From Hippophae tibetana (lineage: Eukaryota; Streptophyta; Magnoliopsida; Rosales; Elaeagnaceae), in the NCBI GenBank assembly GCA_037013495.1, contig CM072807.1:7753001-7817000 (forward strand): a DNA stretch of 64,000 bases, read 5' to 3'. Below, one piece after another: positions 23,038-35,911 of the stretch; the stretch's first letter is position 1; the number at the start of each line of letters is the position of its first letter. The notes beneath the pieces were generated by a model that saw only the letters and a program-made list of their open reading frames with translations, made no database searches and was not told where the DNA came from. The translations under genes and the position numbers were made by a program.

Positions 23038-26000
23038 TTAATCTTAAGAACGAAAACAATCCAAACTATTTCAATCTTTTAAAAATTTATTAAAATTAGA
23101 TTGAATTATTTATACTTACTAAAGCAATATCATACAGTAAAATCAAAATAGCTCCCTACATTTACGATTAAATTATTAAATATATAATTATAATTAAATA
23201 ATTATTTATACAACAAATATTAACTTTATAACTTGATTTATTTTGTTTTTTTTACATCAAATACATATAAATAGTGTGTTCGATAATTACCCAATATAAT
23301 TTTATTTATTTTTATACTTTTGCTTCAATGATAACGACAGATCAAGATAATGTGTTTTCTTTGTCTAACATGATATATATTATGTTAAATAATAATTGTT
23401 TTATAAATTTATTAATTATTACAGTTAGATCTACTTTAATAAATTTTTAAATTTTATAAATTGGATCAAATAAAAATTAATAAAATATCAAACCAAATTA
23501 TTCCATATAATTCAATTTTTTATTTGGTTTGATTTATCAATTTATTTATATTAACTCTAAATTAATTGTTAAAAAGAAAAAAAAGTAACTCCAAATTAGT
23601 ACAGGCTGTGAATTCGAATTTCAAAAGTGATCTCACAAACATTTTCCTCTCATTTTTTAGTATTAAATTAATTAAATGCTATTTATTATTAATTATCACT
23701 ACTAATTGGGCCAAAAAGTGTATGAATACAGTATTTTAACTTATATGTGTATGTTTCTCATGTTTTTCCGTCTCGTTAACTAATTATATGCAGGAAAATG
23801 CACGCTTTCTTATTTGTTTATTTTAGTTGGGAAAATTAAATAAAAATAAATATATTATTTAGTATATATATATATATATATATCCTTAAAATTTACATAT
23901 TTTTACTTTAAAAAAATTAAACCTAAATATCTAATACATATTAAAATATGAAATTGATTCTATTAGGTATATTCAGTATTGAAATTTGTTTAATATATTT
24001 TATTAAAAGTTATCAAAATATTATTTTATATAAATTTTAATAATATTATTTAATTTAATTTTTTAAATAATATTAGTTATTATATTAAAATAGCATTTCA
24101 ACCAAACAATTTTGTAGAAAATAAAGAGAATAAGGACAAAATTTACTATCGTAAACTTGTCAAATTGAGTTTGATGCTTGAAAAGGGTGCACAAAGCAGC
24201 CGCAGGCCCCGGACCCGACTAGTCTGGTCTTGTCAACCATTTAACGTTTTATTTTTATTGATATCTTGATCTTGATGACGACGATGACGGCTATGGAAGT
24301 TCATAAATTATTATTATTATTTTATAACAAAACAAAACAAAACCGTTTCATTAGGACGAGCATAATCCAAGCAATAATGAATTAAATGTTAATTCGAAAT
24401 TAATAACGAACAAGATATTTTGAAAATTTGTGAAAGAATTTTTAAAAACATTTAAGCACCTTCTATACTATTTAACATCTGGATATATCATTTAAAACAT
24501 TATTAAAGACTCATAATAATAACCAAATATTATATCTCTTCAATATATTTAATCCAAAAATTAAAACATTACTTAAATATTATTATATTAAAAATTATTT
24601 AAATTTATAAATAAGAATTTTATCCAAGTCTTATCAACATATAACTAAAAGAACTTACATGTTAAGAAAGACCCAATTTTGATATAATATTAAAAAATAA
24701 ACATAATTTGACTTAATAATATATTATAAATTAACAAGATCTCGTTTATTTAAAAATTATTTAAATTTATAAAAAATATGGTTACAAAAAATTTAACTGT
24801 ATGACTGAAGAAAACCTAACAAAAATATTTAAATAACAACTAAACTACTTCAAAGGAAATTGTGCTTAGAAATTAAAAGAAACAATACATACCTATAAAA
24901 CAATGATGAATAATCAGACCACAAACAAAACGAAACGACATAACAGATTGCAAATATAAGTTAAAACTACATGGTAAAAAAAAAAACACTAAAACACCAC
25001 CTAAATGAACAACCATTTACTCTGCCCAAACAACCAAACAAAAACTTACCGACGCCCAAATGGAGTCTCACTAGTGCTAGAACAGCAAAAGACCCATTAG
25101 AGCATGACGAAGCCCACCAACATTAGAGACAACAATTATTGAACCACCGTGTGAGGAAAGAAGTCGATCGAAAAACTGAATAAAAGCTAAGTAATCTGAG
25201 GAGACGACAACTAGGTTTATTAATGTAAAATGGGAAAGAAAGGAGGAAGAGGGTAAATGACATTAGAAGACAAAAAAGAATGGAGGAAGAGGGTAGTTGA
25301 GACGATGGCTTAGTATTTGGAAGGTGAGGCGACATAGATGAAAGTTTAGGATATAAACCCTAACGGTCAAAAGGGCCACGCCAACTACTCTCAAGATAGA
25401 GAGAGTTTAGAAAGTTTATAAATTGTTAAATTATTTATTTCATCCTATTTTTTTAATTATTCTATTTTATCTATTTCCTAATTTTATTACGTTTAATTAA
25501 ACTATAAACTATAATGTAGGTGAATATAATAATAATCTTACATCTTTTTAAGTTTATCTCTACTTATTTCTACCCATTTCCTTGCAACACTCCTTAGTTA
25601 TTTTATTTAACACTACTGGCCATCCATGATACCATCACCTCAACTCTCACCTAACAATTGAAGATAATAGCACATGTTTAATTATGATTAAGTAGATGAC
25701 ATGTTTCATATTAATCATAAAATGGTATAGTTAGTTGAGTATGAAGATTAAATTTTTTTGTTATTGTTTAAGAAAAAAGAAAGAATAAATACCTACTTGT
25801 AATCTAGATCAAAGTTTGAAGTTTGAAGTTGTAATTACATTTTATAAAACCTCCGACTTTTTACTTTTTATTCTTGATTAATACCAAAAGCAGTAAATAA
25901 AATCGATATAGAACATTAATTTTTTTTTACTTAAAAGTATAATTAGAGTACCCATTCTCTTCGAAAGAGAGGCAGTCATTGAAGATAATTTAGTTGGAAT

Positions 26001-26631
26001 ATTTCAATTAATTTTTATATCATTATCTACAAAAAAAAATAGATAATACTATACTATCATGTATATATCATGTTGACTAATACTTTTAATTCAACCATTA
26101 AAGTTAATAAAGTTTTAACACATAACCTCTCATCCGAATGTTAAAGTAATTGAAATAATAAACTCTTTAAAAACTTAACCTTTTAAAAAAAGAGATAAAA
26201 ATATTTTTATACATATATCACTCACTTATAAATATTGATTTTATGTATTATATAATCAAAATACTTATAATTTAACTACATAATCTTTAGCTTTGATATA
26301 TGTTAGAATTATTAGAAGAAAACAAGCCCTCTTAAACATTTAAGTTAATATGAAAAAGATTATCGATACCTTTTACGTTTTTATATTAATTTTATCTGTT
26401 GTTGAAGATGTCTAATTTTAACCAAGTTAAGAATATTCTAGTATATTATTGTGTACGAATGAAAAAATGTTAGAGTTTTTCTTGTTAAATATTACTTAAA
26501 ATTTTATATTAGGTATACTAATCAACAATCTTTATCTGGTGTTTGTGTAATCAAAATTCATTGGATTTATTGGTACTTAATCCTAAAAGTTAATTTAAAG
26601 TTGAAAACAATCATATATAATTCTTATAACG
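23038..26631. other. Intergenic, AT-rich with small GC-richer patches
   Basis: No gene could be supported. Notable bits are a TA microsatellite at 23863-23883, an isolated GC-rich patch at 24190-24235 (CAGCCGCAGGCCCCGGACCC), and a less AT-rich stretch at 24990-25400. The last has an antisense frame of about 70 codons with no recognisable domain. Confidence 0.45.
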
Positions 26632-26729
26632 TGAGCAGTGTCACGATCCCTATGGCATCTATAGTAAAACTGTAAAAAATTGAGCAGTTTCACGATCCCT
26701 ATAGTATCTATAGTAAAACTGTAAAAAAT
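26632..26729. repeat. 49-bp tandem duplication
   Basis: Two adjacent 49-base units (26632-26680 and 26681-26729) differ at only a few positions. Each contains CACGATCCCTAT and TCTATAGTAAAACTGTAAAA. Confidence 0.9.
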
Positions 26730-27480
26730 TAAAGATAGGTTTTGAAATATATGATAATATATTATTTTTAAGTAATATTAATGTAACTTTATTTTAAAAA
26801 ATAAAAATAATAAATATATAATAAATAATACTTTAAAAATTAGATACGATTCAACTAACCATTAATTAAGTAGGAGATAGATTTTAAATGTGAGAGAGTG
26901 CTAAAAAATTTGAGGAATAACTAACAAGAATTTCAAATATCTTAATTAATAGGCTTAAATAAAAAAGTTATAGACTTCAAAGTTGGATTTTGAAAAATCT
27001 GAGCTATCTAAAAAACAAAAAAGGAAAAGAAAAATCTGAGAAGAAGGAAGATCACGTGGTTACGTCATTACATGCGTACGGAAAACTCAGAGTAAAGAGT
27101 AAAGACATGATATGTGGACAATATTATTATTTTATTATTGATACGACATTGATCGTACATACCCACCATAGATTCGGATTTCATACAAAATATAAAATTG
27201 TAATTAATAACTTTTTTTGTCGGTCAGTAATAGAAGATAAGGAAGTAAACAATATCTTTTAATTTTATTTAACGTATCTTAATTATTATTAATTTAGTTA
27301 TCGCATTAACTTAACGACAGTTTCCAAACATTTAGCGAGAATATTTTTTATTTTTTATAACCTGATATAATAATATTTATTGATTAATATAATTATTTTT
27401 ACCTTTTAATTATAATTCTTATATTAGTTATGATATTAAAATAAATTATTACAAATAAAACTTTTATTTATCATCGTTAA
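26730..27480. other. Intergenic, no gene supported
   Basis: A 90-codon plus-strand frame (26990-27262) lies here, but it has no recognisable domain, no promoter-like context and no splice partners. Otherwise AT-rich. Confidence 0.4.
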
Positions 27481-27483
27481 AAA

Positions 27484-27745
27484 CTCATGACTAACTCAAC
27501 CAAATAAGATTTTATTAAGTTAAGGGTTACTCGAGCTTATAAGCAGCATTGTTGCTTTGTTTTTAGTCGATATTGGTCAAGGATACATAACAGGTTCCTT
27601 CTACACGGCAGACAAAGGTAGACATTATCACTACGCTGAGATTGTGGTAGAGTCCAATTAAGTCCAAACACATAGAGACTAGGCTCAGCTTTGATACCAT
27701 GTTGGAAACTTAGGTCTAACTCAACCTAATAAGGTGGAGGGAAGC
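27484..27745 (-). mobile_element. TRIM-like element, minus strand
   Basis: On the minus strand a truncated LTR end (ACCTAAGTTTCCAACA) is followed at once by TGGTATCAAAGCTGAGC, a good Met-tRNA primer-binding site (27691-27707). About 95 bases of internal DNA follow, then a purine-rich GTAGAAGGAACC and a second LTR starting TGTTATGTATCCTTG. There is no coding capacity, as in terminal-repeat retrotransposons in miniature. Its right LTR is cut short by the adjoining plus-strand element. Confidence 0.65.
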
Positions 27746-28011
27746 TGTTAAGTATCCTTGTTCCACATCGACTAGAAACAAAACAGCAAAATTGTTTATA
27801 AGCTTGGAAAACCCTTCACTTAATAAGACCTTATTAAGTTGAATTAGACCTGATTTTCTAACATGATATCAAAATATGTGCCTAGTCTTTATGTGGTTGG
27901 ACCTATTGAGCTCTACCAAAATCTCACTGTGACGCTAATGTCCACATTTATTCACCGTGTGGAAGGATGCTGTTAAATATCATTGTCCCACATCGACTAA
28001 TATACTTAACA
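27746..28011 (+). mobile_element. TRIM-like element, plus strand
   Basis: The LTR at 27746-27863 (TGTTAAGTATCC...TCTAACA) is followed by TGATATCAAAATATG, a decayed primer-binding site. A short internal region follows, then purine-rich GTGGAAGGATGC and a second, internally shortened LTR (27971-28011, TGTTA...TAACA). The LTR is an inverted copy of the neighbouring minus-strand element's LTR, and both share CATCGACTA and CTTATAAGC-like words. Confidence 0.7.
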
Positions 28012-28945
28012 GGTATAATGCATTAGAATTATTTATTTGTTTGTTATTTACTTATTTATACTTATCTTTAAATTTTAATTATTTATTTTATGTTTGATAT
28101 ATGTAATAATTTAAAATTATTAATAAAAATAATATTTAAATCTTTAAATTATAAATCTATAATTTAAATTTAATAAATAAAAATAAATGATCATGTTACT
28201 AACATAATATCTCAAAATGTTAGTTACGTTTCCTTTCAATATTCCTCATTTATGAAAAAAATTATGTTTATTTAAAAAAAAAAGGAAAATTTTATGTTAC
28301 ATTCCACGTAACATAAATTCGCTTTGCATTTCATGTATTATCTTTAGCTATATGAATAAATGGAGAGAGAGAAATTATTTATCATTGTCTCCATAATTGA
28401 ATACTTTCTCGTACAATTCTAATGGTCAAAAAGAAAACATAAAGTTGGGTTATTTTTATCTCTTTTTAGTCATATCATGTTATTAAATGAGATTGTTAAT
28501 TATCGGATTACTTTATAATTTTTCGTGCGTAAATTATTACAAATATTTTAAAGTTTTATTTTTTATTATGAATAATTTTAATATTTTTAAAATATTATAA
28601 AATATTATAATATTAATACTATCATATTAGATATGATATTAAAAGGGTAAAATTTATTATATTAATATTAAATTTAAATAAAAATTATAATTTTTTATTT
28701 TGAATTTAAATCTTTTAACGAGCAAACTAATTTATCAATCCAATACAATTTTTACCTACTTTTAACCATCCCTAATCCAAACTTAAAACTTATGTCTTTT
28801 TCATTAAGGTATTATCCACGCACCAAAAAAAAAAATGCATTGCATACAAAACCTACTTAAGCGGTCGGCTTGATTTTAACTATGCTTGCATCAAAATTTA
28901 AATCACGTAAAATATGTTGTGTTTGATGGAGGTAACAATAACATA
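28012..28945. other. Intergenic, AT-rich, nothing recognised
   Basis: I see no coding frame or repeat structure beyond simple A/T runs. Confidence 0.5.
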
Positions 28946-30943
28946 AAAAGTTTTCATTGTTAGTACAATAAATGACTTTTAAGTTGGTTAATAAGGGATT
29001 TTAAACTTTTAAGTTGATTCTAAGAAAAGTTAGAGATGGACCATTTTGCTCTATGTAAAAGCTTTCATTCGTTAGTACAATAAATGACTTTTAAGTTGAT
29101 TCACAGGGGATTTTAAATTTCAAGTCGGTTAAGCGGTAGAATCGACTTAAAATTTAAAATCGGTCCTATGTTAACCAACTTAAAATAGTATAACCCCTAA
29201 ACATATTTTGGTTATTTTCTACTAGTCTCACAACATAATTTAAATCACATAACAACTGAAAAAATCAAAATATGTTTAAAAGAATTTTTAAAACTTTTAA
29301 TATCTAGTTTTTAAATGAATAAAAAGTTTTAAAAACTAGATATTAGTTAATTACTTAAGAACTAACTTATAAAAAAAATTAACTTACATACAATCTATAT
29401 ATACAAATTTAACTTAATTACAATATTATTAAATGTTATAAGCAAATATATGTGTGGATCATATATTAGATATAAAATTACATATATGATTATAAAACAT
29501 TGATGCTAATAAATTACTATATGATTATAAAACAAGTTAACACATCAAATAACACCTAATAAGTATTACAATTTTCAAAACATAAATGAACAAAAACTTA
29601 TTTTATAATTAACATCGTAAATTCATTAAAAATAACCTATATGTTAAAAAAAATATTAATAAAAGAGATTATCATATCTTTAATTGACATGTATATACTT
29701 GAGATAATATTTTTTTATAAATTTCATAACAAAATAACCATTTATAACTACATCACTTTGTTATGGAACCTACAAAAAACAAGTATACATAATTTATCAA
29801 TTTAAATATCTTTATTATTCAATCCTACAATTCATGAAATTAATAAAATTCATTCTTAATATTCACTTACACATACCATAAGTTTAACCAATATATGCTT
29901 ATGTGATTTTTTAAGGACAATGCCCTTGCTCTTATTCTACAACTTTTATGTCCTATCAAAGTTTACAAGAGTAGTATGTTCATCTTTACTCAATATTGTG
30001 AAGAACAATAAAAGAAAAATAGTTAGTATTAACTTTTACATTATAACAACTATTTTTGTATCTTTATTCAATTTTATGGAAGTCGAATCACAATACCAAG
30101 CATAATTACCACATAGATAAAGAAATATCAATATCAAATGATCGATCTTGACATCGTTTAAACTTTAGTGGTTAAAAGACTATCAACTTTTAATTTATCT
30201 AAAGTGTTAAAGCTCTATCATATAATTATTTCGCTTTCATGCTAACACATGTTCTTGATATTGATTCACATATGATTAATCATAAAATATCGCTGAATGT
30301 GACAGGTAATTAGCTTCAAGTTGATAATAATATGTCCTATATAAAAGAAACATATATATAATTAGATAATATAAACATAATTATATGCTCTACATAAATA
30401 AAATTTATTTTCTTATTGAGGATAATACTCACCTTCTCTACACTTGAATTATACTTAAGTCGATTATTTGAACCTCAAATAATTATAATATACACTCGAT
30501 CATTATGTAAGATTTTTCTATGTATACTCCAAATATTTCTTTAGAAAGTGACACTGTCCATTCATCATTCATACTATTTTTGCTCGCAATAATCATCATT
30601 AAAAAGAAAAGACTTTTACTAAAGTTTATTGTATACTCATAATTATACATTTTCCATAGCTTCTTCTTGAATGACTTAGTGTGTGATGATTATTCAGTAG
30701 ATATAGATTTTCAACGAGATACTTCCTTTGCATCTCTTAAATTTACGACACTTACCAATTTCAGTATAATAGACTAAACAATAGCTATTATATAAGTAAC
30801 AATAAAAGTATAATAATAAAATAAAAGTAGTAAAAAAGTTTTATCTTAAGTAAAAATAAATAGTACCATGTCAAAATTTAGCATAACTTGATTTGACATC
30901 CAAGCCACATATTGTCCAATAGCTTCTTTGGTTGTGGTAGCAT

Positions 30944-31160
30944 CGTATGACACTAGTAGTGGACAATGATGGAGCAATGATTGATCAATTACAATTTGTT
31001 AATGATTTGATAAATATAGATTGTGAATCTTTTAATCATTGCTCAATTTTTGTACTATTCCAATAGCAACATAGTACTTGAAAATATCATAGGACACTAG
31101 TAGTGGACAATGATGGAAGAATGATTGATCAATTACAATTATATTGTTCCAATAGCAACA
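30944..31160. repeat. Short direct repeats inside the CACTA element
   Basis: GACACTAGTAGTGGACAATG and the following GATTGATCAATTACAATT occur at about 30948-31000 and again at about 31088-31141. CCAATAGCAACATA also occurs twice (about 31060 and 31147). This looks like an internal tandem duplication of roughly 140 bases. Confidence 0.8.
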
Positions 31161-31378
31161 TAATTTGTAAATGATGGATCTTTCAACAAACATTTCATAT
31201 TCTGTAAAATATTTAAGCATTATATACAATAAAAAAATTAAAATAATATTCATTCTACATAAGCTTTAAATTTTACCACGAATGACTCCTTAAATGAAAG
31301 AGGACTTCTATATAGGGTAGCTATTGGAAGAACATTCTCATCAAAATATTCTTATGAATGATGGTAAGAATGCACATA

Positions 31379-31648
31379 TTACATTGGAAACATTAGGCTA
31401 CTAGGCGATTGCATGGGCATTCCTAGTATATATGTGGGTCCAATATGATGATTATATCCTATAGAGGACATAGGTTGGCCATAAGATTGCATAGGTGACA
31501 TGCCTGGCCAATATGACATGCCTTTACTGTAGTATGCTGGCATGATTGGTATGTGTTTTGATGCCCTAGCTTGGTAACTTTGAAATTGGTTTATAATTGT
31601 AAGCTCACTTAACATAATACCCTTAAAGGGGTTTAAATTCATCTTCAA
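31379..31648 (-). other. 89-codon Met/Pro/Tyr/Ser-rich frame in the CACTA element
   Basis: An uninterrupted frame begins MKMNLNPFKGIMLSELTIIN and turns into a Met-Pro-Tyr-Gly-rich tract (MSYWPGMSPMQSYGQPMSS). I do not recognise it. Its position, downstream of the transposase on the same strand, suggests part of a second CACTA gene (a TNPA-like partner), but no conserved motif proves it. Confidence 0.35.
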
Positions 31649-32153
31649 CTTTATTTAACTTATCCTTATTAACCACCATTTCAGGCCTTTGTTTGGGAAT
31701 ATTGAAAAATTTCATGTAACTATGATATCAACTTTCCTCCCTAACTTGACCAGAATGATCGGGTCCAAATGCATAATTTATGTCATCTTTTTCTGATTGC
31801 TCAATTATTCCACCCCTATTTATTTGTTCTGTGATCGTTCTCTTCAAATTATAAAAGTAATAAAGAATATTATACATTATTACATTAATATCGAAAAATC
31901 ATGTTTTGGAAAAATTTACCTAACATCAACTAACAATAACTATTGTATTAAGATATGACAATCATGTGATTTCAATCAATAAAGTTTTTGAGCAATCATA
32001 GACATAGAATTTATTTAGTTGGGTGAGTAACCATCTGTAACCTTCACACTTGCTAAATATTTAAAAAACACATTTTTCTCTTTTGTTGGGATTGTATATG
32101 ATACTGGTTGAATGTATATTCAATTCTTATCATTTTTCACCATTGATGCCAAT

Positions 32154-33700
32154 TCAAGTAATATGTTGAGTTTTTTTTAAATCCAATATTGCTTTCATTT
32201 CATCCTTTGTTTTTTTAGGTATATTAAGTAATATAGCAATCAAGCTCTCATAAACATTTTTCTCAATGTGCATAGCATTTAAGATGTAACAAATGTGTAG
32301 GTCTTTCCAATAAAGTAATTCCGAAAATATAGATTTTTTATTCCAATAATCATGTTCTATTTTTTTAGTAATATTTTCATTTTCACCCATTTTATTAGTT
32401 GACTTCTTTTGTTTCCCTTCATCAGTTAGTATTCTTTTTTTCATCTTTCCATATTATTTGAATATCATACCATTTAATCACTTTAATGTCTCAACCCTTC
32501 GCAGAGATCTTGGTGTATAATCATGATCTTCTTCACCATCGAAATGTTTCTTTTGGTATTTAAACTTGTGTTCAAATGACAAAAATCTTCTATGTTTTCT
32601 TTAAGATATCTTTCATCCATGAATAAGATAAATTATAGAAGTGTAATTGCTACAAATAGGGCAACCCATATAACATTTTGTTGCATGTCTTGATAAGTAT
32701 CCATAGGCAGAAAATCATTAATTTTCTATAAAAACACCCATTTCAAGTTGAAGTATTCTTCCTCATGTGCATCAAAAACATTTAAATTATCATTCCACAA
32801 CACCTTTAAGTCATCTATCAAAGGTTAAATATATACATAAATATTAACTCCAAGTTGTTTCGGCCCTGATATCAATAATGTTAGCATCATGAAATTTTTG
32901 CTAAAATTATTGATATTAGGGTTGAAACAACTATATCTGCTATTGAAAGAACTCTGTGGATTAATTTCATCAGTAGTAATGGTAAGAAAAAGATTGAATT
33001 CATATGAAAATCGAGGGAATACATTATTTACTACTTTTAAATTTGAAGAATCGAAAGGATGATGTACCATCCCTTCATCATATCGATTCTCTAAATGCTA
33101 AGTTAACATCTTTAATGTCTTTTTATTTTTGAATAACTTATGAAAGCGAAGAATTGGAGGAAAATACTAAATAACCTTGCGGGCATGCCTTTTTTAGGTG
33201 TTGTCTCATTTGTAATATGTTTTTCTCTTGATTCTTTACACATCGGACAATTATCTAATGTCTTATATTTTTTTCTATGAAGAATGCAATCATTTGGACA
33301 AGCATGAATCTTATAATATTTCGTGCCAAATTGATTAAGAGATTTTTTCACTTCATACATTGAAGATGAAAATTCATTACCCTTAGGAAACATATATATT
33401 AGTACATTTAGTAATTCTCTTAATCACATGTCCAAAAATCATTTTTTGTCATCATATTGTACAAATGAACAACTCCCGACATTTTAGTTTATTTTTTACA
33501 TTCAGGATACAACGATTTGTTGGCATCTTCTAAAAGTGTTTTAAAGGTTTTAGGGTTATCCTCATGTAATTCATTTTCCACAACATGAAACATATTTTAT
33601 TTTTGTACATTATGTATGGAGTACCTATTCTGATAAGATGTACATAATTAACTCACATCCTTATTTATCTCTTCCCTATGAATATCATCAATATTTTTCT
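32154..33700 (-). pseudogene. CACTA transposase (TNP2/Transposase_21) remnant
   Basis: This would be the transposase that cuts the element out at its CACTA ends. Three minus-strand frames in order show family landmarks. 33112-33393 has YYKIHACPNDCILHRKKYK and CPMCKES, the cysteine pairs of the TNP2 N-terminal region. 32825-33070 has FNSRYSCFNPNI followed by MMLTLLISGPKQLGVNIYVY (family form: F-x-M-L-x-L-L-I-P-G-P-K-x-P-G). 32154-32444 has IFSELLYWKDLHICYILNAM and HIEKNVYESLIAILLNIPKK (family form: H-N-L-D-V-M-H-I-E-K-N-V). The gaps contain stops and frame changes, so it is inactive. No large C-terminal part was found. Confidence 0.85.
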
Positions 33701-34160
33701 CAATGATAATATCAATATTTATAACTCAAAAGAATATCACTATAGATAAAGTGATACTTAACCCCATCAACATCATTAAATTTTTCATTTTTACATTTAA
33801 CACACACACATGGAATCATGTTGATTTTATTATTATTATTTCTATGAGCGAATTGCAAGAAAGTTTCAATTCGAAAAATATAATCGTGTTCAATTCTACA
33901 CTTTGATATTTAAGATTTGTATATTTTTTTATTAATGACATTAAAAATATTAAATATTAAATATGTACCCTATAAATATAAATGTATTAATCACCAATAC
34001 ATTTCAAAATTTACTATATGAAATTTATAAATTATTAGAATATCAATCAAAACATCATATAAAAATAAATACATAAAATTTAAACAATTAATAAATTCAT
34101 CATAACATTAGAAATATTTAATATTATTTAATACATGTAATCATAATTTTAAAAAACTTT

Positions 34161-34168
34161 TAATTCAA

Positions 34169-34208
<40 letters not shown>

Positions 34209-34216
34209 TTGAATTA
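34161..34216. repeat. Perfect 56-bp AT palindrome
   Basis: Arms TAATTCAAAATAAATT and AATTTATTTTGAATTA surround twelve AT units, so the whole 56 bases equal their own reverse complement. This could extrude a cruciform or be an expanded microsatellite in a hairpin. It lies inside the CACTA element. Confidence 0.9.
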
Positions 34217-34739
34217 CATGAAATTGCTAATAAATTATAAATTCAAAATAAATTATAAATTGTTAATTTATATAACATGAAAGACATGAAATTAGTTCAA
34301 GCAAATAAATAAAAAATATATTGTCTTCTTTTAAGTTTAAACAAAAACGAACAACCTACAAAAAAATAGAAATATATACTAATACTTAATAACACATAAT
34401 ATACATAAAAATAAAAAATAATTTTGCAAAAATAAATAAAATTATAAAAAATAATAAGTTTAAAATAATTCATAAAAATACTTATAAGAATCAAACAAGT
34501 GAGAAAATAAAGGAAAACGTTTTTGGTAAGTGAGAATGTGAAGAAAAATGGGTAAGAAAATATTGAGTGTTAAGCTAAAAAAAGGGGTGGATCTAGATCA
34601 GAAAGTGAAGGGTAACGAAATCTAACTTATGGCACCGAAAATGGTGGTTGAAAAAGGACAAAGATAATCGAAAATATCGCACGCATGAGAGAGAAAATAA
34701 AGGAGCAACAAGAACTTTCGGGGGAGGGGGAAGAAGAAA

Positions 34740-35560
34740 AAAAAGGGAAAATCTAATTAACGTCAGTTCTACATGTTAACTGACGTTACACATAGCACAT
34801 AACATTAGTTGACACGTAAAATTAACGTTACACATGACACGTTTGTTCTACGTGGAAAATCAATTCTACGCGTCAACCAAGGAGATGTGATGTGTAGCAT
34901 TGGTTGTCACGTAGGACCGACACTACATTACGTGTTAGTTATCATGTAGGACCAATGCTACATTACACATCATTTGATGTGTACAACTGAGGCTACATGC
35001 CATAGGTGGCATCAGTTGTATACATCTCAATGCTATTTTTTGATTTTTTTTAGTATTTTTTAAACCTGCTTAAAATTTAAAGTTGATTTTTAATATGAAC
35101 CAACTTTAAATTTTAAATCGGTTTATAAATATATTGAATTATAATTCATTACAAGTCAATTTTTTCTTAAAATTTATACACATAATAACAGAAAAATTAC
35201 GATCGTTTTGTTATATTTTATTCAAGATCATTATATTCTTCTTCTTATGTTATAATACAAACCTACATATATAATATAAAAATTTATACACATAATAACA
35301 AAAAAAAATATGAATAATAGAGGTTCTAAAAGAATAGTTAAAGAGGAAGAAAACTCACTAAACGGTGCTGAAAATGGTAGTTATAAGTGGTCGAAAAATG
35401 AGAAAGAATAAAGTAGAAATAGAAGAGATTTTCGGTTTTTTAGAGTTCTAGAACGCTGAAAATAATTTCTGTCTAAGAAGAAAAAAGAGAAAAGAATTTA
35501 TACACGTAAGATGTAGGGTCAATTCTACGTGTCAAACGACCCTATGTTAATAACTTATAT
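34740..35560. repeat. CACTA subterminal inverted-repeat zone
   Basis: At 34755-35030, units such as ACGTCAGTTCTACATGTTAA and its near complement alternate (GTCAGTT...AACTGACGTTA; GGTTGTCACGTAGGACC). At 35150-35560 a module shared with 58560-58900 follows, containing ACTATCGTTTTGTTATATTT-like sequence, GTTAAAGAGGAAGAAAACTC and TTTCTGTCTAAGAAGAAAAA. Such subterminal arrays are the usual transposase-binding regions of CACTA elements. Confidence 0.75.
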
Positions 35561-35565
35561 AAACA

Positions 35566-35879
35566 AAATAACTTATATAATAATTTATACTTTGTCTTTA
35601 AAATAGAGATGTATTTCTCAAAGAAAAAAAATAAAGATATATATTTTAAACATGTAATTCGTTATTCATTCTATAATATAATATATCATCAACTCAAAAA
35701 CAAATAATTTTATGCGAGCGCTGGTGTAATTACCCCCAAATAAATTCTATGTACTCTTACATCTAAATTTTTAGATTTGTTAACCGTGAAACTACACATA
35801 TTCCAATAATGCCCTCGAAAGCGAGGTTATCATTTATACATAAATAATGATAAGTTTGAATTCGTGATTTTTCAATACC

Positions 35880-35911
<32 letters not shown>

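Larger units (their letters stand above)
28949..35565 (-). mobile_element. Degraded CACTA (En/Spm) DNA transposon
   Basis: A TNP2-type transposase remnant on the minus strand (32150-33700) is bracketed by subterminal repeats. The left side (28949-29200) has two tandem copies of GTTAGTACAATAAATGACTT, followed by direct and inverted AAGTTGG/CGACTT words. GTTAGTACAATAAATGACTT resembles a decayed form of the CACTACTAAAAAAATAAGT terminus seen at 39652. The right side (34740-35565) has many inverted ACGT-rich repeat units and a module shared with 58560-58900. Neither outer end keeps an intact CACTA terminus, so the edges are approximate. Confidence 0.7.

Noticed and set aside
24190..24235. GC-rich patch as an rRNA or tRNA fragment
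   Set aside because: No stem-loop or conserved rRNA/tRNA core could be recognised. It is too short to assign.
25123..25335. 70-codon minus-strand frame MSPHLPNTKPSSQLPSSSIL
   Set aside because: Low-complexity Ser/Leu-rich reading of a purine-rich strand, with no neighbours, promoter or similarity.
26990..27262. 90-codon plus-strand frame
   Set aside because: Lys-rich start then AT-driven residues. No domain, no upstream promoter-like sequence, and no splice continuation.
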